Positions 34,079-45,998 of a DNA stretch of 64,000 nt are shown piece after piece. The stretch lies in the NCBI RefSeq assembly GCF_003573695.1, contig NC_039361.1, positions 96,660,279-96,724,278 of the forward strand. The letters run 5' to 3'. This stretch comes from Papaver somniferum. Its lineage: Eukaryota > Streptophyta > Magnoliopsida > Ranunculales > Papaveraceae. Under the pieces are notes generated by a model. It saw nothing but the letters and a program-made list of their open reading frames with translations. It was not told the DNA's origin and ran no database searches. The translations under genes and the position numbers were made by a program. Numbering within the stretch: the first letter of the stretch is position 1; each line of letters opens with the position of its first letter.

Positions 34079-36449
34079 TGTTAAAGCATTTCTCGGTCGA
34101 ACTCGCATGCGTTGCTATCTCAAGCATGTTTGTCAATGTTAGTGATCAAAACTATAAGTATTGATTTCTAATCTACTATAGCTAAGGTCTCGGACTAGGA
34201 TAGCAAGTGTAGTTGAGCTCAAGAACTCCATGGAAATCATCATACAAGACGAAGGACTACTCAAGGAACTGGTGGATCTTCATCGACTAAAAGGTATGTG
34301 GAGACTTGAACTTATCTATCACTCAAAAGTCTATTTATCTCCAATCTTGAGACAAAAGTCGTTTTGCTATATAGACTTAGATTATACACATTTGGTATTT
34401 AGAGCCGAGTTTACTTCGCCTATCTATTTCTCGAAATATGTGTTGGTAAAGCTTTCCCTTTAGCCAAGTTCATATTTACCTAGTGACGAATGTCATGTTA
34501 TGTTTCAATCACTTTGAGAATTGCTCTGACGAGAAATGGTTTGTGAATAACAACTATATAACGTCCTCTGAGAATGTTTCAATGATTGAAATGAGAGTTT
34601 AGACTATATAACCATTTGGAGGATATGAGCATTGTTGTGGAAACACATATATGTATAAGTCCTTATTGCTTGAATCGAAGTTTGTGAACTTTGTTGATCA
34701 AGTGAATCGGAGTAGTGGGTGAGCTAAGTCCGCGAACTCAGTCTGCGAACCTAGTCCGCGAACTGGCGAAGTTCTCAAACCCGAGAATTTCTGCTGGAGT
34801 TTGTGAACTCCATACGGGAACTTAAGTCCGCGAACCCAGTCCGCGAACTTGAGTAGGTTATGTCTAAAAACGATGTTTAGTGAACTTATCTTTATAAACT
34901 AAGGAATGCAATTGCAAACCGTGGATATAGAGTTCATGAACCGATTCATGTGAATCAAATCGTTTTTGCTTCAATTGTGTCTTGTGTAGAACATAAGATT
35001 TCCTTGAAATTGAATAACTCTCTAACTAGTTCATTTGAGTCATTTGAACTAGTTATGGTGAAGAAGAATATGGTTGATATGAAAGTGATCATATGGATAA
35101 CCATTTGGTTAACTATTGTTGAACCAACTAATGTACAAGTTTGGGTATGGTTATACAAGCCCAGGAACGTGCATTTCATTTGTGTATAACAAGCTATGTT
35201 TTCGATCTAGCGGTTGATAAATATTAGCTTGATTCTAATCAGGTTATCATCTAACGGTGAATATTGAATGCTTTTTTACTAAGCTAACATTGATTGCAAA
35301 CCCTTATTTGAAAGACTATATAAGGGAGAACTCTAGCAACTGGGAAACCGAATCCCCACACATTCTGTGTGATACTAGTTGTGCTAAGCTAGAGTCGATT
35401 CTCTTTTAACCTTTGGTTTCTTCTTCTAAACCAGGTTAACGACTTAAATACTTCATTGGGATTGTGAAGCCAGACCAATACTACTTTTCTTGTAGTTGTG
35501 TAATCTGATCTTGCTGATTCTATCGTACGAGTACATTTGTAATAATTGGATTGAGATTTCTATCTCCGATAGGCAAGATAAAAAGTAATCACAAACATCT
35601 TCGTCTAATCGTTTGTGATTCCATAATATCTTTTTTCGCTGCGTCGATTAAGACTATTGTGAGGTGATTGATAATACTAATTCTTCTTCAGGAATATAAG
35701 TCCGGATTATCAATTGGTTCATGTTCACCTTGATTTATTAAAAGACGGAAAAAAACTCATAGGTATATTCGTGGGAGACGGATTTATCTATTATCATATC
35801 TGTGTGATACATATTTGTTTATTAAAGTCTTCGACTTTGGCTCGTAGCAACTCTTATTTGTGGGTGAGATCAGTTAAGAGAATCAAGTACGTAGCATCCT
35901 GATGGGATCAGAGACGTAGGAGCATAACTGTACCTTGGATCAGTGTGAGATTGGTTGGGGTTCAACTATAGTCCAGACGGGAGTTAGTTTGGAGTAGGCT
36001 AGTGTCTGTAGCGGCTTAATACAGTGTGTGTTCAATCTGGACTAGGTCCCGGGGTTTTTCTGCATTTGCGGTTTTCTCGTTAACAAAATTCTGGTGTCTG
36101 TGTTATTTCTTTTCCGCATTATATTTATTTATATAATTGAAATAATACATGTTATGCGTTTTTCAATCAATTAGAATATCCGACCTTTTGGTTGTTGATT
36201 TTAATTGATTGACACTTGGATATTGGTCTTTGGTACCATCCAAGTTATCTCTCTTTAATAAAGACTCTCAGATTTCTATTTGCTCGAGTATAGAACAAGT
36301 CGAGAGATTCAGATATAACCTCTTTGACATATTTTTCTATTGATTGAGTCTAACTGTTTAGTTGATTCTCCAGAAAGTATATTGGAGTTTGTCCATACAG
36401 ATTTCTAAGCGAAACATTGGGTGTGGTTCTTAGGCCCCCGTTTTTTTCA
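34079..36449 (+). repeat. C1 3' LTR (2.37 kb)
   Basis: It matches the 5' LTR with scattered substitutions. It is about 90 bp longer, mainly because it has extra CGCGAACTnAGTC units near 34725-34860. It ends GTTTTTTTCA, then CCATG. Confidence 0.9.
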
Positions 36450-37747
36450 CCATGTGGTCGGTCCCTCCTCCTTCACTCATGACATATTTTCAGCAATTCG
36501 TCAGTTAATGAGCAATTGATCAAAAATTAGGGTTTCGAACAAACGCTTGACAAATCATCATTCTGAGTAACTTGAAACACTAAATAGATTTATGTTGATC
36601 CAGCAAACAACACGCGGATTAGTTATATAATATTCGGTAATCTACCAATATTTTAATTAATATTTTATTGGGTCACGTCTCCAATAAATAAATAATTCAT
36701 CAAATTGAATAATACTTGCTCAGTTGCTCGAATATTGATCCACTATCAATATTCAGTAATTTATCAGTAATTCGTCGAATTGAGTAATACTTGCTCAGTT
36801 GCTCGAATATTGATCCAACTATCAATATTCAGTAATTTATCAGTAATTCGTCGAATTGAGCAATACTTGCTCAATTGCCCAACTATCAATATTCAGTAAT
36901 TCGCAATACTTGCTCAATTGCTCGAATATTGATCCAACCATCGATATCCAGTAATTCGTCGAGCGATACTTGCTCAGTTACTCGAATGTTCCACTGAGAA
37001 ATTCGTTATTCATGCTCAATTCAAAAAAACCTAGACTCATTGTCTAAATCAGTCAACGTGACTAATTAAATACACGTTTGTCATGCAGACTCCATGATTC
37101 ATGAGACATCAACCACGTCACAAATGGGGGATATCAATTAGGGTTTCGATCTGGCGGCCTACGGCACGTGGATTCATCCACGATGAGAATGTGAGTAAGT
37201 CGTGCAATGGTTGAAGGAGTTAGCAAAGTAGTGGGTTTACGGTTAACCAAGTCTCCGCACGACATGGAACTGGTTTCACCACGATCTTCCACTTTCCCAC
37301 TCTTTCACTCAAGAAACCGTCACACTTACAAGGATCAGGATGTTCATCATTCTTGCAATATAAATAAGTCCAAATCGAGGACAAGCGATCATTATCATCA
37401 TTCGTCAACAACTCGATTAAAACTTATTCACAGAACTCAACTTCAGCAGTTCATCAATTTGCAGAAACATTCAACACATCCACAATCCTTGATGATCATT
37501 GATCCCACACAATTCTCAGCTTCCCTCCTACAGATCAACCCATCTCCCTCTTTACGACTGAATTGACTCTGGAACGGACATTGACTTGGTTTAGGCCGGA
37601 GTCCTACAGATTGATATCTCGAATCTAAGCACTCCCTTTGCAGTGCATCTGTGTGAGGTTCAACAGTTTGCTCGGTCGAGGAGTCTCGTCCGCACGCTCG
37701 ACTCTTCACTTTCCTAAAAAAACCAGCAAACCATTTTTCCCCATCCA
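36450..37747 (+). repeat. G2 3' LTR, second part
   Basis: Resumes at TGGTCGGTCCCTCC, which corresponds to about 14404 of the 5' LTR, and runs to CCCCATCCA at 37747. It includes the TATA box 37359-37366. The ORFs at 37207-37566 and 37443-37823 are LTR sequence, not genes. The second runs across the LTR boundary into C2, and its first residues (MMENIVSDKSITRNK on the minus strand) come from C2 gag. Confidence 0.85.
37359..37366 (+). promoter_or_regulatory. TATA box of G2 3' LTR
   Basis: TATAAATA, same context as 15367-15374. Confidence 0.55.
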
Positions 37748-37867
37748 TGGAAGCAGAACTTTTATTTCTGGTGATGCTTTTATCAGAGACTATATTTTCC
37801 ATCATCAGATCGCTTACAAACACAGACTTATAAGCTCTTTAGTGTGTTTGCCTGCTCTGGTACCAAT
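37748..37867 (-). mobile_element. C2, start of a reversed Copia internal region
   Basis: On the minus strand: after the LTR end comes a PBS (37865-37854, TGGTACCAGAGC, one base off the initiator tRNA-Met complement). A leader follows that resembles C1 28372-28423, then an ATG-led gag start (MMENIVSDKSITRN) at about 37806. It is cut at 37747 by the end of the G2 LTR. The remainder of C2 is not in the window. Confidence 0.75.
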
Positions 37868-40312
37868 TGAAAATGCGGGGGTCTAACAACCACACCCAAC
37901 AATTCGTTTTGCAATGTGAGAGGACTTACTCCAATACACTTTCTAGAGAGTCAACTAGATAGTCAGACTCGATCTGTAGTAAAGTATATCAAAGAGTTTA
38001 ATATCTCTAACTCTTAATTCAATCCGCAATCAGCAAATAGAAATCTGCAAGCCAGATTGAATATAAGGGAAGTAACTTGGACGGTACCAAAGACCAATGT
38101 TCAAGTGTCAATCCATCTAAATCAACAACCAAAGGTTGGATATTCTAATTGATTAATCCTAACGCACAATCTGTGATATTTCAATTATATAACAAAATAT
38201 AATACGGAAAAAAAATAACACAGACACCAGAATTTTGTTAACGAGGATATCGCAAATACAGAAAAATCCCGGGACCTAGTCCAGAATGAACACCACACTG
38301 TATTAAGCCGCTACAGACTCTAGCCTACTACCAATTAACTTCAAATTGGACTGTAGTTGAACCCTAATCAATTTCACACTGATTCAAGGTACAGTTGTGT
38401 TCCTTACGTCTCTGATCCCAGCAGGATACTACGCATTTGATTCCCTTAGTTGATCTCATCCACAACCAAGAGTTGTTACGACCCAAAGTCGAAGACTTGA
38501 TAAACAAATCTACCTCCCACATAAAAGTATATAGATTGAATAAATCTGTCTCCCACAGAAATACCCAAGAGTTTTTGTTCTGTTTTTTGATAAATCAAGG
38601 TGAACAGGAGCCAATTGATAAACCTGTCTTATATTCCCGAAGAACTTCCTAGTATTATCAATCACCTTACAATAATCTTAATCGTATAGCGAAACAAGAT
38701 ATTGTGGAATCACAAACGATGAGACGAAGATGTTTGTGATTACTTTTTATCTTGCCTATCAGAGAAATTAATCTCGAGTCAATTATTTCAATTGTACTTA
38801 ATAAGATAGAATCGGGCAAGATCAGAACACGCAACTACAAATAAAATAGTTGGGTTTGGCTTCACAATCCCAATGAAGTCTTTGAAGTCGTTAACCTACA
38901 GGGTCTCGGTAGAAACATAAGGTTAAAGGAAAATCGACTCTATTTTATGCAACTAGTAACATACAGTAGGTATGGGGATTAGAATTCCCAGTTGCTAGAG
39001 CTCTCCTTTATGTATTTTTCAAATCAAGGTTTGCAATCCAAGTTACTTTGGTAACAAAGCATTCAATATTCACCGTTAGATGAAAAACCTGATTCAACCA
39101 AGCTAATATCTTTCAACCGTTAGATTGAACTTAGCTTGTTACACACAAATGAAATGTACCCTCATTTAGGTTTATGTAACCGTACATAAACGTGTACACC
39201 ATGTTGGTTCACAAATAATTAACCGAGGTTAGACATATGATTACTCTCGTATCAACCTTATTCATCTTAACCATAACTAGTTCAAATGACTCAAATGAAA
39301 CTAGTTAAAGAGTTGTTCAATTTCTATATTCTCATAGAATTATATAAGAACACAATTGAAGCAAAATCGGTTTGACTCGAATCAATCATGAAAAATATAG
39401 CCGCGGTTTGCAAATATTGCATTCTTTATTATATAAATATTTATGTTCATGTTCATAACCGATTTTAGAACTTTAACCTTCAAGTATGCAAACGGGTACG
39501 CATACTTGGAATACCCGGACTAAGATTGGGTTTCACCAGTACTCAAACTTTCAATCCTAGCAGAAATTCTCGGACATGAACCTGTATGCCAGTACGCAAA
39601 CGGGTACGCATACTTAGGTTCCCGAATTTCTCAAACCAACAGTTACGCAAACGGGTGCGCATACTATGGTTCCCGGACATGAATTTCTCAAACCAACATG
39701 ACATATCCAATAATGGTTAAGTATTCTAAACTCTTATTTCAATCATTGAAACTTTCTTAGAGGATGACAATAGCTGGTTTTACACACTATTAGCATCAAA
39801 GCAATTTTCAAGTTATTGAAATAACCATAACGAAACATTCCAAGACTACACCAAATTATTATATCACACAAAACATGTAAGATGTTACTCGGCAATTTTC
39901 ACATGATATAAGATGAACTTGGTCGAAGCGAAAGCTTTCCAACACATATTTCGAGAAATATGTAAGCGAGATAAACTCATCTCGAAATCTTAAATGTGTA
40001 TATAGAAAACTATATCGTAATACGACTTATGTCTCAATATAGGAGATAGGGTAGAAATAGACTTTCCAAGTGATATATGAGTTTAAGTCTCCACATACGT
40101 TTTCTTGATGAAGTTCCACAAGCTCCCCTTAGTAGTTATTTGTCTTCAAATGATAAACGCCGTGAAGTCTAAGCTCAATTACACAATCTATGTCCTAGTC
40201 CGAGACATCTATAAATATGCTAGAAATCTAGACTTATAGTTTTGGTCACTAAAATTGACAAACATGCTTGAGATAGCAATGCATGCGAGTTCGACCGAGC
40301 AGTGCTCTAACA
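37868..40312 (-). repeat. C2 5' LTR, reversed (2.45 kb)
   Basis: Read on the minus strand it starts TGTTAGAGCACTGCTCGG and ends GACCCCCGCATTTTCA, and follows the C1 LTR along its length with many substitutions. Its motif cluster reads GCAAACGGGTACGCATACT, where C1 has CGCGAACTCAGTC, so it is a related but different subfamily. ORF 38437-38652 is not a gene. Confidence 0.85.
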
Positions 40313-41679
40313 GTTTTGGGGAAAACCTAGGTTAAAAGAGAATCGACTCTAGTCGCAACTAATATCACACATGAGGAGTGGGGATTAGGTTTCCCAGTTG
40401 CTAGAGTTCTCCTATATATAACCTTTCAAATCAGGGTTTGCTAAGTTAGCTTAGAAAGAAAGCATTCCATATTCACCGTTAGATGAAAATGTAATTTAAG
40501 ATACAAACTAAGTTTGCTTGAAACCAAAGCAATATCTATCCACTGTTAGATGGTCTTAGCTTGTCACACACAAATGAAATATACTTTCATTAGATATGGG
40601 TAACCGTACCTAAACGTGTATATTGAGTTGGCTTAATAATAGTTAACCAAAGTTAGCCATATGAACACTTTATTAACCACATTCATATAACACATATAGA
40701 TCAACTATGATGATCAATCAATCATGAAAGATAATCAAATGAATCTAATTGTGCTTCATAGAGTTGTTCAATTGTTGACAATCACATAGAAGTATATATG
40801 ATCCAATTGAAGCAAAATCGAATTAATTCGTAATGTACAAAGTACAAGAATCAGTTCATGAACATTATGCCACGGTTTGCAAAGATTGTGTTACTTAATT
40901 CATAAATGTATTTTTTTATGAGTATGTAAACATACTTAACCGATTTTAGAACTTTAACCACTCAGTTTGCAAACGGGTACGCAAACTAAAGTTCCGGACT
41001 TTGATCTTGTCCAGCAGTTTGCAAACGGGTACAAAAAATGTCATCCCGGACCTAACTCAGGTAGAACCGTTCGGATAATGGTATGCAAACTTGGGTCCCG
41101 GACTTCTCATTTAAAACAGTTCGCATACTGATATGCAAACTTGGTTTCCGGACCTGAATCATACCAACACAGTTTGTACACTAAGTACACATACTGTGAT
41201 GTTTTCCAGATAAGGGTTTTATATCTAACCTCCCATTTGAATTATTGAAACATTCTTAGAAGACGACAATGGATGTCTCACATAAACCATTAGCTTATAA
41301 GAAATTTTCTAGTGATCGAATGATCATACGAAACTTTCCAAGTCGTCTCGAAATAACAAATGTGTATGACATGAAAGTCTATATCTCTACATGACTGTTG
41401 TATCAATATGAGATAGAATAGAATATAATAGACTTCTGAGTGATGGATAAGTTTTAGTCTCCATATACCTTTTGTTGATGAAGTTCCTCCGAGTTCTTCA
41501 CTAGATCTTCGTCTTCAGTTGTAAGCGCCATGAAGTCTAAAGCTCAACCACACAATTTATCCTAGTCTGAAACTCCTATAAGTGGACTAGATATCAAGAC
41601 TATAGTTTTGATCAACTAAACTTGACAAACAAGCTTGAGATAACAACACTTGCGAGTTCGACCGAGCAGTGTTCTAACA
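40313..41679 (-). repeat. Older related Copia LTR, reversed, truncated
   Basis: On the minus strand it starts TGTTAGAACACTGCTCGG at 41679 and covers roughly the first 1.37 kb of the LTR, ending where C2 begins. It repeats the landmarks of C2 (CCCAGTTGCTAGAG..., GGTACGCAAACT cluster, AATCGACTCTA), but is more diverged from C1 than C2 is. C2 probably inserted into it; its other part is outside or lost. Confidence 0.75.
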
Positions 41680-42010
41680 CTTATCCAGAGAGGTTGACAC
41701 CAAAATAGACATATCTTAGTATTGTATTATTACTAAGTAGAAGTACCCCAACTAAAATATTAACTCACCCAAAGAAAGTCAATCCTGAAAAATTTTCGAC
41801 ATCAGCGACTATCTACAACTATATGGTGAAATTACGACTTAAACAATTATCCGGAAGAACAAGGATGCAAAGGCTTTTGGAGTTATATACGAGCACCACT
41901 ATGTAACATGAAACAAGAGAGATGAAACATATGTTGTGGTTGCATTTTTTATTTTCTCATTATGAGGGTTCAACATCTGCCTAATATTTCCGAAGTTTAG
42001 TCATCCTTGA

Positions 42011-42364
42011 TTGTACTTACAAAACCGATCATTGGAGTATGCCTTTGTTACATTTTGTTGGGGTCACATCTATAAATCATACTTTTATTTTAGCATGTTT
42101 TTCATGCCTGGAGAGAAGATTGAAGACTATCTTTGGGCGTTGAGAAAACTAAAAAAATTGTATTCCCTTAATTATCTTCCGTCTTTATTTATCACTGATG
42201 ATGACCAACAACTTCAAAAGGATGTTGGAGAAGGAACCTTAATGCTTTCCCTTAACAAATCAGAGTACATAGAGGAGATTTTTTGCAGTTTGGATGATGA
42301 GCCCACAAGAGATAACATTCGAATTCTCGATCGGGATGTGTTCACGTTTAGAAGAGGTTTCTAG
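42011..42364 (+). pseudogene. MULE/FAR1-like transposase fragment
   Basis: The translated frame has FCWGHIYKSYFYFSMFFMP, GEKIEDYLWALRKLKKLY and LPSLFITDDDQQLQKDV. This is the order seen in the MULE transposase core (a strand pair, 'E-x-x-W-A-L', then 'P-x-x-x-x-T-D'). In this family the second Asp lies in a TDRE-type motif; here it is TDDD. Only about 80 residues of the domain are recognisable, with no start or zinc finger. Flanking sequence (41680-42010) is non-coding and shows no terminal repeats. It could also be a FAR1-type host gene fragment; the call rests on motif memory. Confidence 0.5.
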
Positions 42365-43628
42365 GAAGCTCGAAAACAGGATAAAACCTCATCTGTTGGA
42401 GACTACAATCCGAATGGGTCGGGTTTATAAAAGGACACACTTTTTTCTCCAAGCACAAGTAACTTTGAATTAAAAAATTATGAGTTTATGAATGAAAATT
42501 ATTTTCTTTAGCCAGTTAAGGGAAATACTGAATGAATCAGATAGGCAGTCTAAAAAAACAAACCAAGTGATTGAAGTATTGAACTAAAAAAGTGTAAGAA
42601 CTCGGTTAAGAGTGAGAATTGCTTATAGTACACTGCTTAAGTGATCTATTGACTTTTTTTTAAACATGTTTGACCAGATTAATATTGATTAAGCCAACTA
42701 AACTTCTTAGTTTAATTTTGGTGATTGCCAATTTGTTGATTAATTGAAGAGTCTAATAGTTTCTGTTGACCGAATCAGCTTATTTAGAAAAGTTTGATTG
42801 AGTGAATTATAAATTAAACACTCCCATAAGCGATTAGAACCAATTAGCAGTAGATATACATATATTCAACTTGGATAAGTTTAGTCTTACATTCTTAGTT
42901 ACATTGCATACAACAAAACCTAATAATGTTTGGGGGTTAATTGTTCGATGGTCTTGATCAAACTGAACTTGTTAAATATGGTATGGACTTTTCAATTTAT
43001 CTACTTGAATTAGGCACAAAAAAATTGACCAAACAATAATGAAGTCCAAAATGTAACATAGATCATGGCTAGTTTGGGTCATATATAAATTATTTGAGAC
43101 CTATCATTTTCTTCCCCCAACCTAAAGAAGGGGATATGAGGTTTCTAAAGTATATGGAAATACTAAACTATACTCTACTTTATATAATAAGTCATTGATT
43201 TCAAATTGAATCCAATAACAGAGAATTCTGAAATCATTTAGAAAGTCACGATCATATAACAGAGATTGCTTGTGATTTTGAAAAACTCACTGTTGATTAA
43301 CAAGAGATTTCAAAGTCTCTAAAATTCTTTAGATATCTCCATTATTCTCAATTGACTAACCCCCTGTAAATCATTTCTATTTAACAATCTTTAATCAAAT
43401 TTTTTTTTTTTCTGATTTCCATGATAATCAAAAAGTAAAACCTAATCCCAAAAAACAATCCAATATTCGTTATTTTTGGTTTTCAAACAATATCGACCGC
43501 AAATAATTCAAGTGATTGAGTTAAATCTCTTTAATTCGCTCATTTTAAGAGGGATTCATCAATGATTTAACTATGAAACTTTGAAATTTCTTCACCAAAT
43601 TTTTCTGAAACTCAACCTGAATCGACTG

Positions 43629-43790
43629 ATATAGGCATTAACGTATACCGATTGTCATTGATGCTCATAAAATACAAAGAATATCGTCTAGAACCGGTGA
43701 AGACGGAACACTCACATCAACCGATTTTGGGTTAATGTTCTTCGTGTTTGATGAACATCAACAACAATCGGTATACGTTAATGCCTATAT
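43629..43790. repeat. Imperfect foldback, ~39 bp arms
   Basis: The left arm TATAGGCATTAACGTATACC plus GATTGTCATTGATGCTCAT is the near-exact reverse complement of the right arm ending CGGTATACGTTAATGCCTATA (three mismatches by eye). Weaker pairing continues inward (ATACAAAGAATAT against GTTCTTCGTGTTTG). The loop is about 80 bp. It may be a MITE or a foldback of a larger transposon; a small-RNA precursor is possible. Confidence 0.75.
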
Positions 43791-45942
43791 AAACTAATTC
43801 ATTAACCATATTTGAATTTGTGAACGAACCCAGATTTTATTTATTTATTTATGTTACAGGGCATGAAAATACGAGTTGAACGCAAAAAAATGAGGTCATT
43901 CCGACATCTGACAAAGAAGTTATGAGCAAAATAGTCGAAGAAATGCCCCCGTTTACAAATAGTAGATAAAGGATTTTATGATTCTAGTACAAACAATTTC
44001 ACATAAAAACTATTGAATTTTAGTTTTTTACAATAGGTACACGAGGGGAACTATATCCACCGATTGAGGATGTATTTTTATGTAAAAAAAATTACCATTT
44101 TTAAGTTTTTTTTTTTTAAACAATCGGTTGGTGTTTATTGAGATATCCAACGATTATCTTCAATGTTCATCCAAATGAAACTCTGAAATTTCCTCATCAA
44201 ATTTTCTAGAATCGGTTGATGTTCATTGACAAATCCACCGATTCTCGTTAGATTTTAGAAAAATGAATCTAAACATGAATCATGAAAAAGTCAATTAAAA
44301 CATGGATCTAAATGCTTAAAAAATCTAGATGTATCAATTAAAATCAATAAATTGACGTTTTCGATCGATTAATTGATAAAAAATCAATTTTTTTCATGTT
44401 TTGACAATCACAAACACCCAAATTAATTATCTAACACCAACTATAATTTCATTAATCAACTAGCTAATGCAATTAATTAACACTAATTAATCATGCCCAA
44501 AACAACATTCAAAATAAGGGTTTTATAAATTATTCTAAAATGTCATATTTAATCTTTTAATAGTAGGTCACAAATAATTTTGCTAAAACCCAACATAGCC
44601 CAACTTAATATTTCTTCCGTCTTTTATTAACAGTTCTAATTGTCAAAGTCAAGATATTAACGGCACCATAAGAAATGTCATGAGTAACCCTATTAAATGA
44701 TATATTATTGTTAGAATTAAAACTAATATATTAAAAAAATATGAATCGGATAATATTATTATTTGAGAAATGTCTTAAGCAAATAAAAACAAAGATATTT
44801 TGGTTTTATGTATTATGTATGAATAGGTAGAAGTTTTATTAGAAATTTTATAACTACCCATAAATATTTTTATTTAAAAGAATGACCATTAATATGAATG
44901 ATATTGAATAGATTTTTTCCTTATATATATGGTAATACTATTTAAGATTTTGGATTGAGTTCATATTAAGAACAATTTTATGATTATAAAAAGTAAAGGT
45001 TATATCGGATAGATTACGAGAAAATAAACCCATAAACAGAGCGGACAGATAAAGAAAGACATACCAAAATAGAATATAAGACAAATAAAACAACAAAAGA
45101 AATAATTATCTATGAGATTTAGAATTATATATTATTTTATTTAATCCTTTAGACCTCAAATGGCGTCGAATGTGATAATCATTTTCTACGCCCGTACACG
45201 GAAGGGGACACTCATATGTCCTTGTTGAATGAAACCAAGTCAACAAAGAATGTGTGGAAAGTCCTACAGCTGGATAGGTTCAAACTGGATAAATTGACTT
45301 GACTTGCACAATAAAAGTTTAGACTAGACGACCCAACATCTTCCATTTCAAAACATACAAATTAACAGATACTCTCAAATTGAGGCATGAACTGTTTTCA
45401 TTTTTACTTAAACGAAAATAGTATTTATTATTACTTCTTTTTAGCATGTATTTTGTTATATCATATTTAAATTACACGTGGGTATGTTAATGCTTATAGA
45501 GTCGCAATATGTATATTTGTCACTCATATTATAATTTCCTTAACAAAAAAAGTAATTTCTTTTTTCAAAATATCTAATAAAGTTTCTCTTCGTTAATACT
45601 CATTCGTTTCTGGAAAAGGATACTATCACATTTTCCCTAAACTCTTTTACGATCGAGGATAGTGTATTATAATGAGATACTATCAAATAGAGCATCTTCA
45701 AAAATATCTAAACTAGAATCCCTAACGGGTTTAATAACATAAAAGAATTGACGCCATCAGTTAGAACTTCTTTAAAAACATCTAAATTAGTATCATGGTG
45801 GATTTGATAATACAAAAAAAAAAGTTTACTTCTAGGATTAGCTTTGCTTCTAAAAACAACTCTTTTCCTTAAATATAAACACTTTTTTTATCGATACGAT
45901 AAGAAAAAAGTAATTTTGTTGCTGCATTCAGGATTAGAAAAG

Positions 45943-45998
45943 CAAAAAAAAGAAAAGAAAAAAAAAGAAAAAAAAAAGAGAAAAAAAAAAGAAAAGAA
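45943..45998. repeat. A/G-rich low-complexity tract
   Basis: AAAAGAAAAG-type purine run of about 55 bp, about 1.3 kb upstream of the GT17 gene. Confidence 0.8.

Larger units (their letters stand above)
26076..36449 (+). mobile_element. C1, Copia-type LTR retrotransposon, gag-only
   Basis: 5' LTR 26076-28357, PBS 28360-28371, gag from 28424, extra ORF 32160-32534, polypurine tract before 34079, 3' LTR 34079-36449, TSD CCATG on both sides. Both LTRs start TGTTA and end TTTTTTTCA. No protease, integrase or RT is present, so it depends on a partner element. A G1-family solo LTR sits inside gag. It is nested in the 3' LTR of G2 and is therefore younger than G2. Confidence 0.9.
12481..37747 (+). 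mobile_element. G2, Gypsy-like LTR retrotransposon with nested insertions
   Basis: The layout is 5' LTR 12481-15753, PBS 15759-15776, gag-protease remnant 15813-18451, antisense PMD gene 22633-18856, polypurine tract 24033-24048, and 3' LTR in two pieces (24049-26075 and 36450-37747). RT, RNase H and integrase are absent, so it is non-autonomous. Gag, protease and PBS type, plus an antisense PMD gene, fit the Tat/Ogre side of Ty3/Gypsy; that assignment is inference. The flanks do not share a target duplication: AACGG at 12476-12480 versus TGGAA after 37747. Confidence 0.8.

Noticed and set aside
37443..37823. 126-residue minus-strand ORF
   Set aside because: It spans the G2 LTR end and the C2 gag start across a rearrangement junction; a chance fusion, not a gene.
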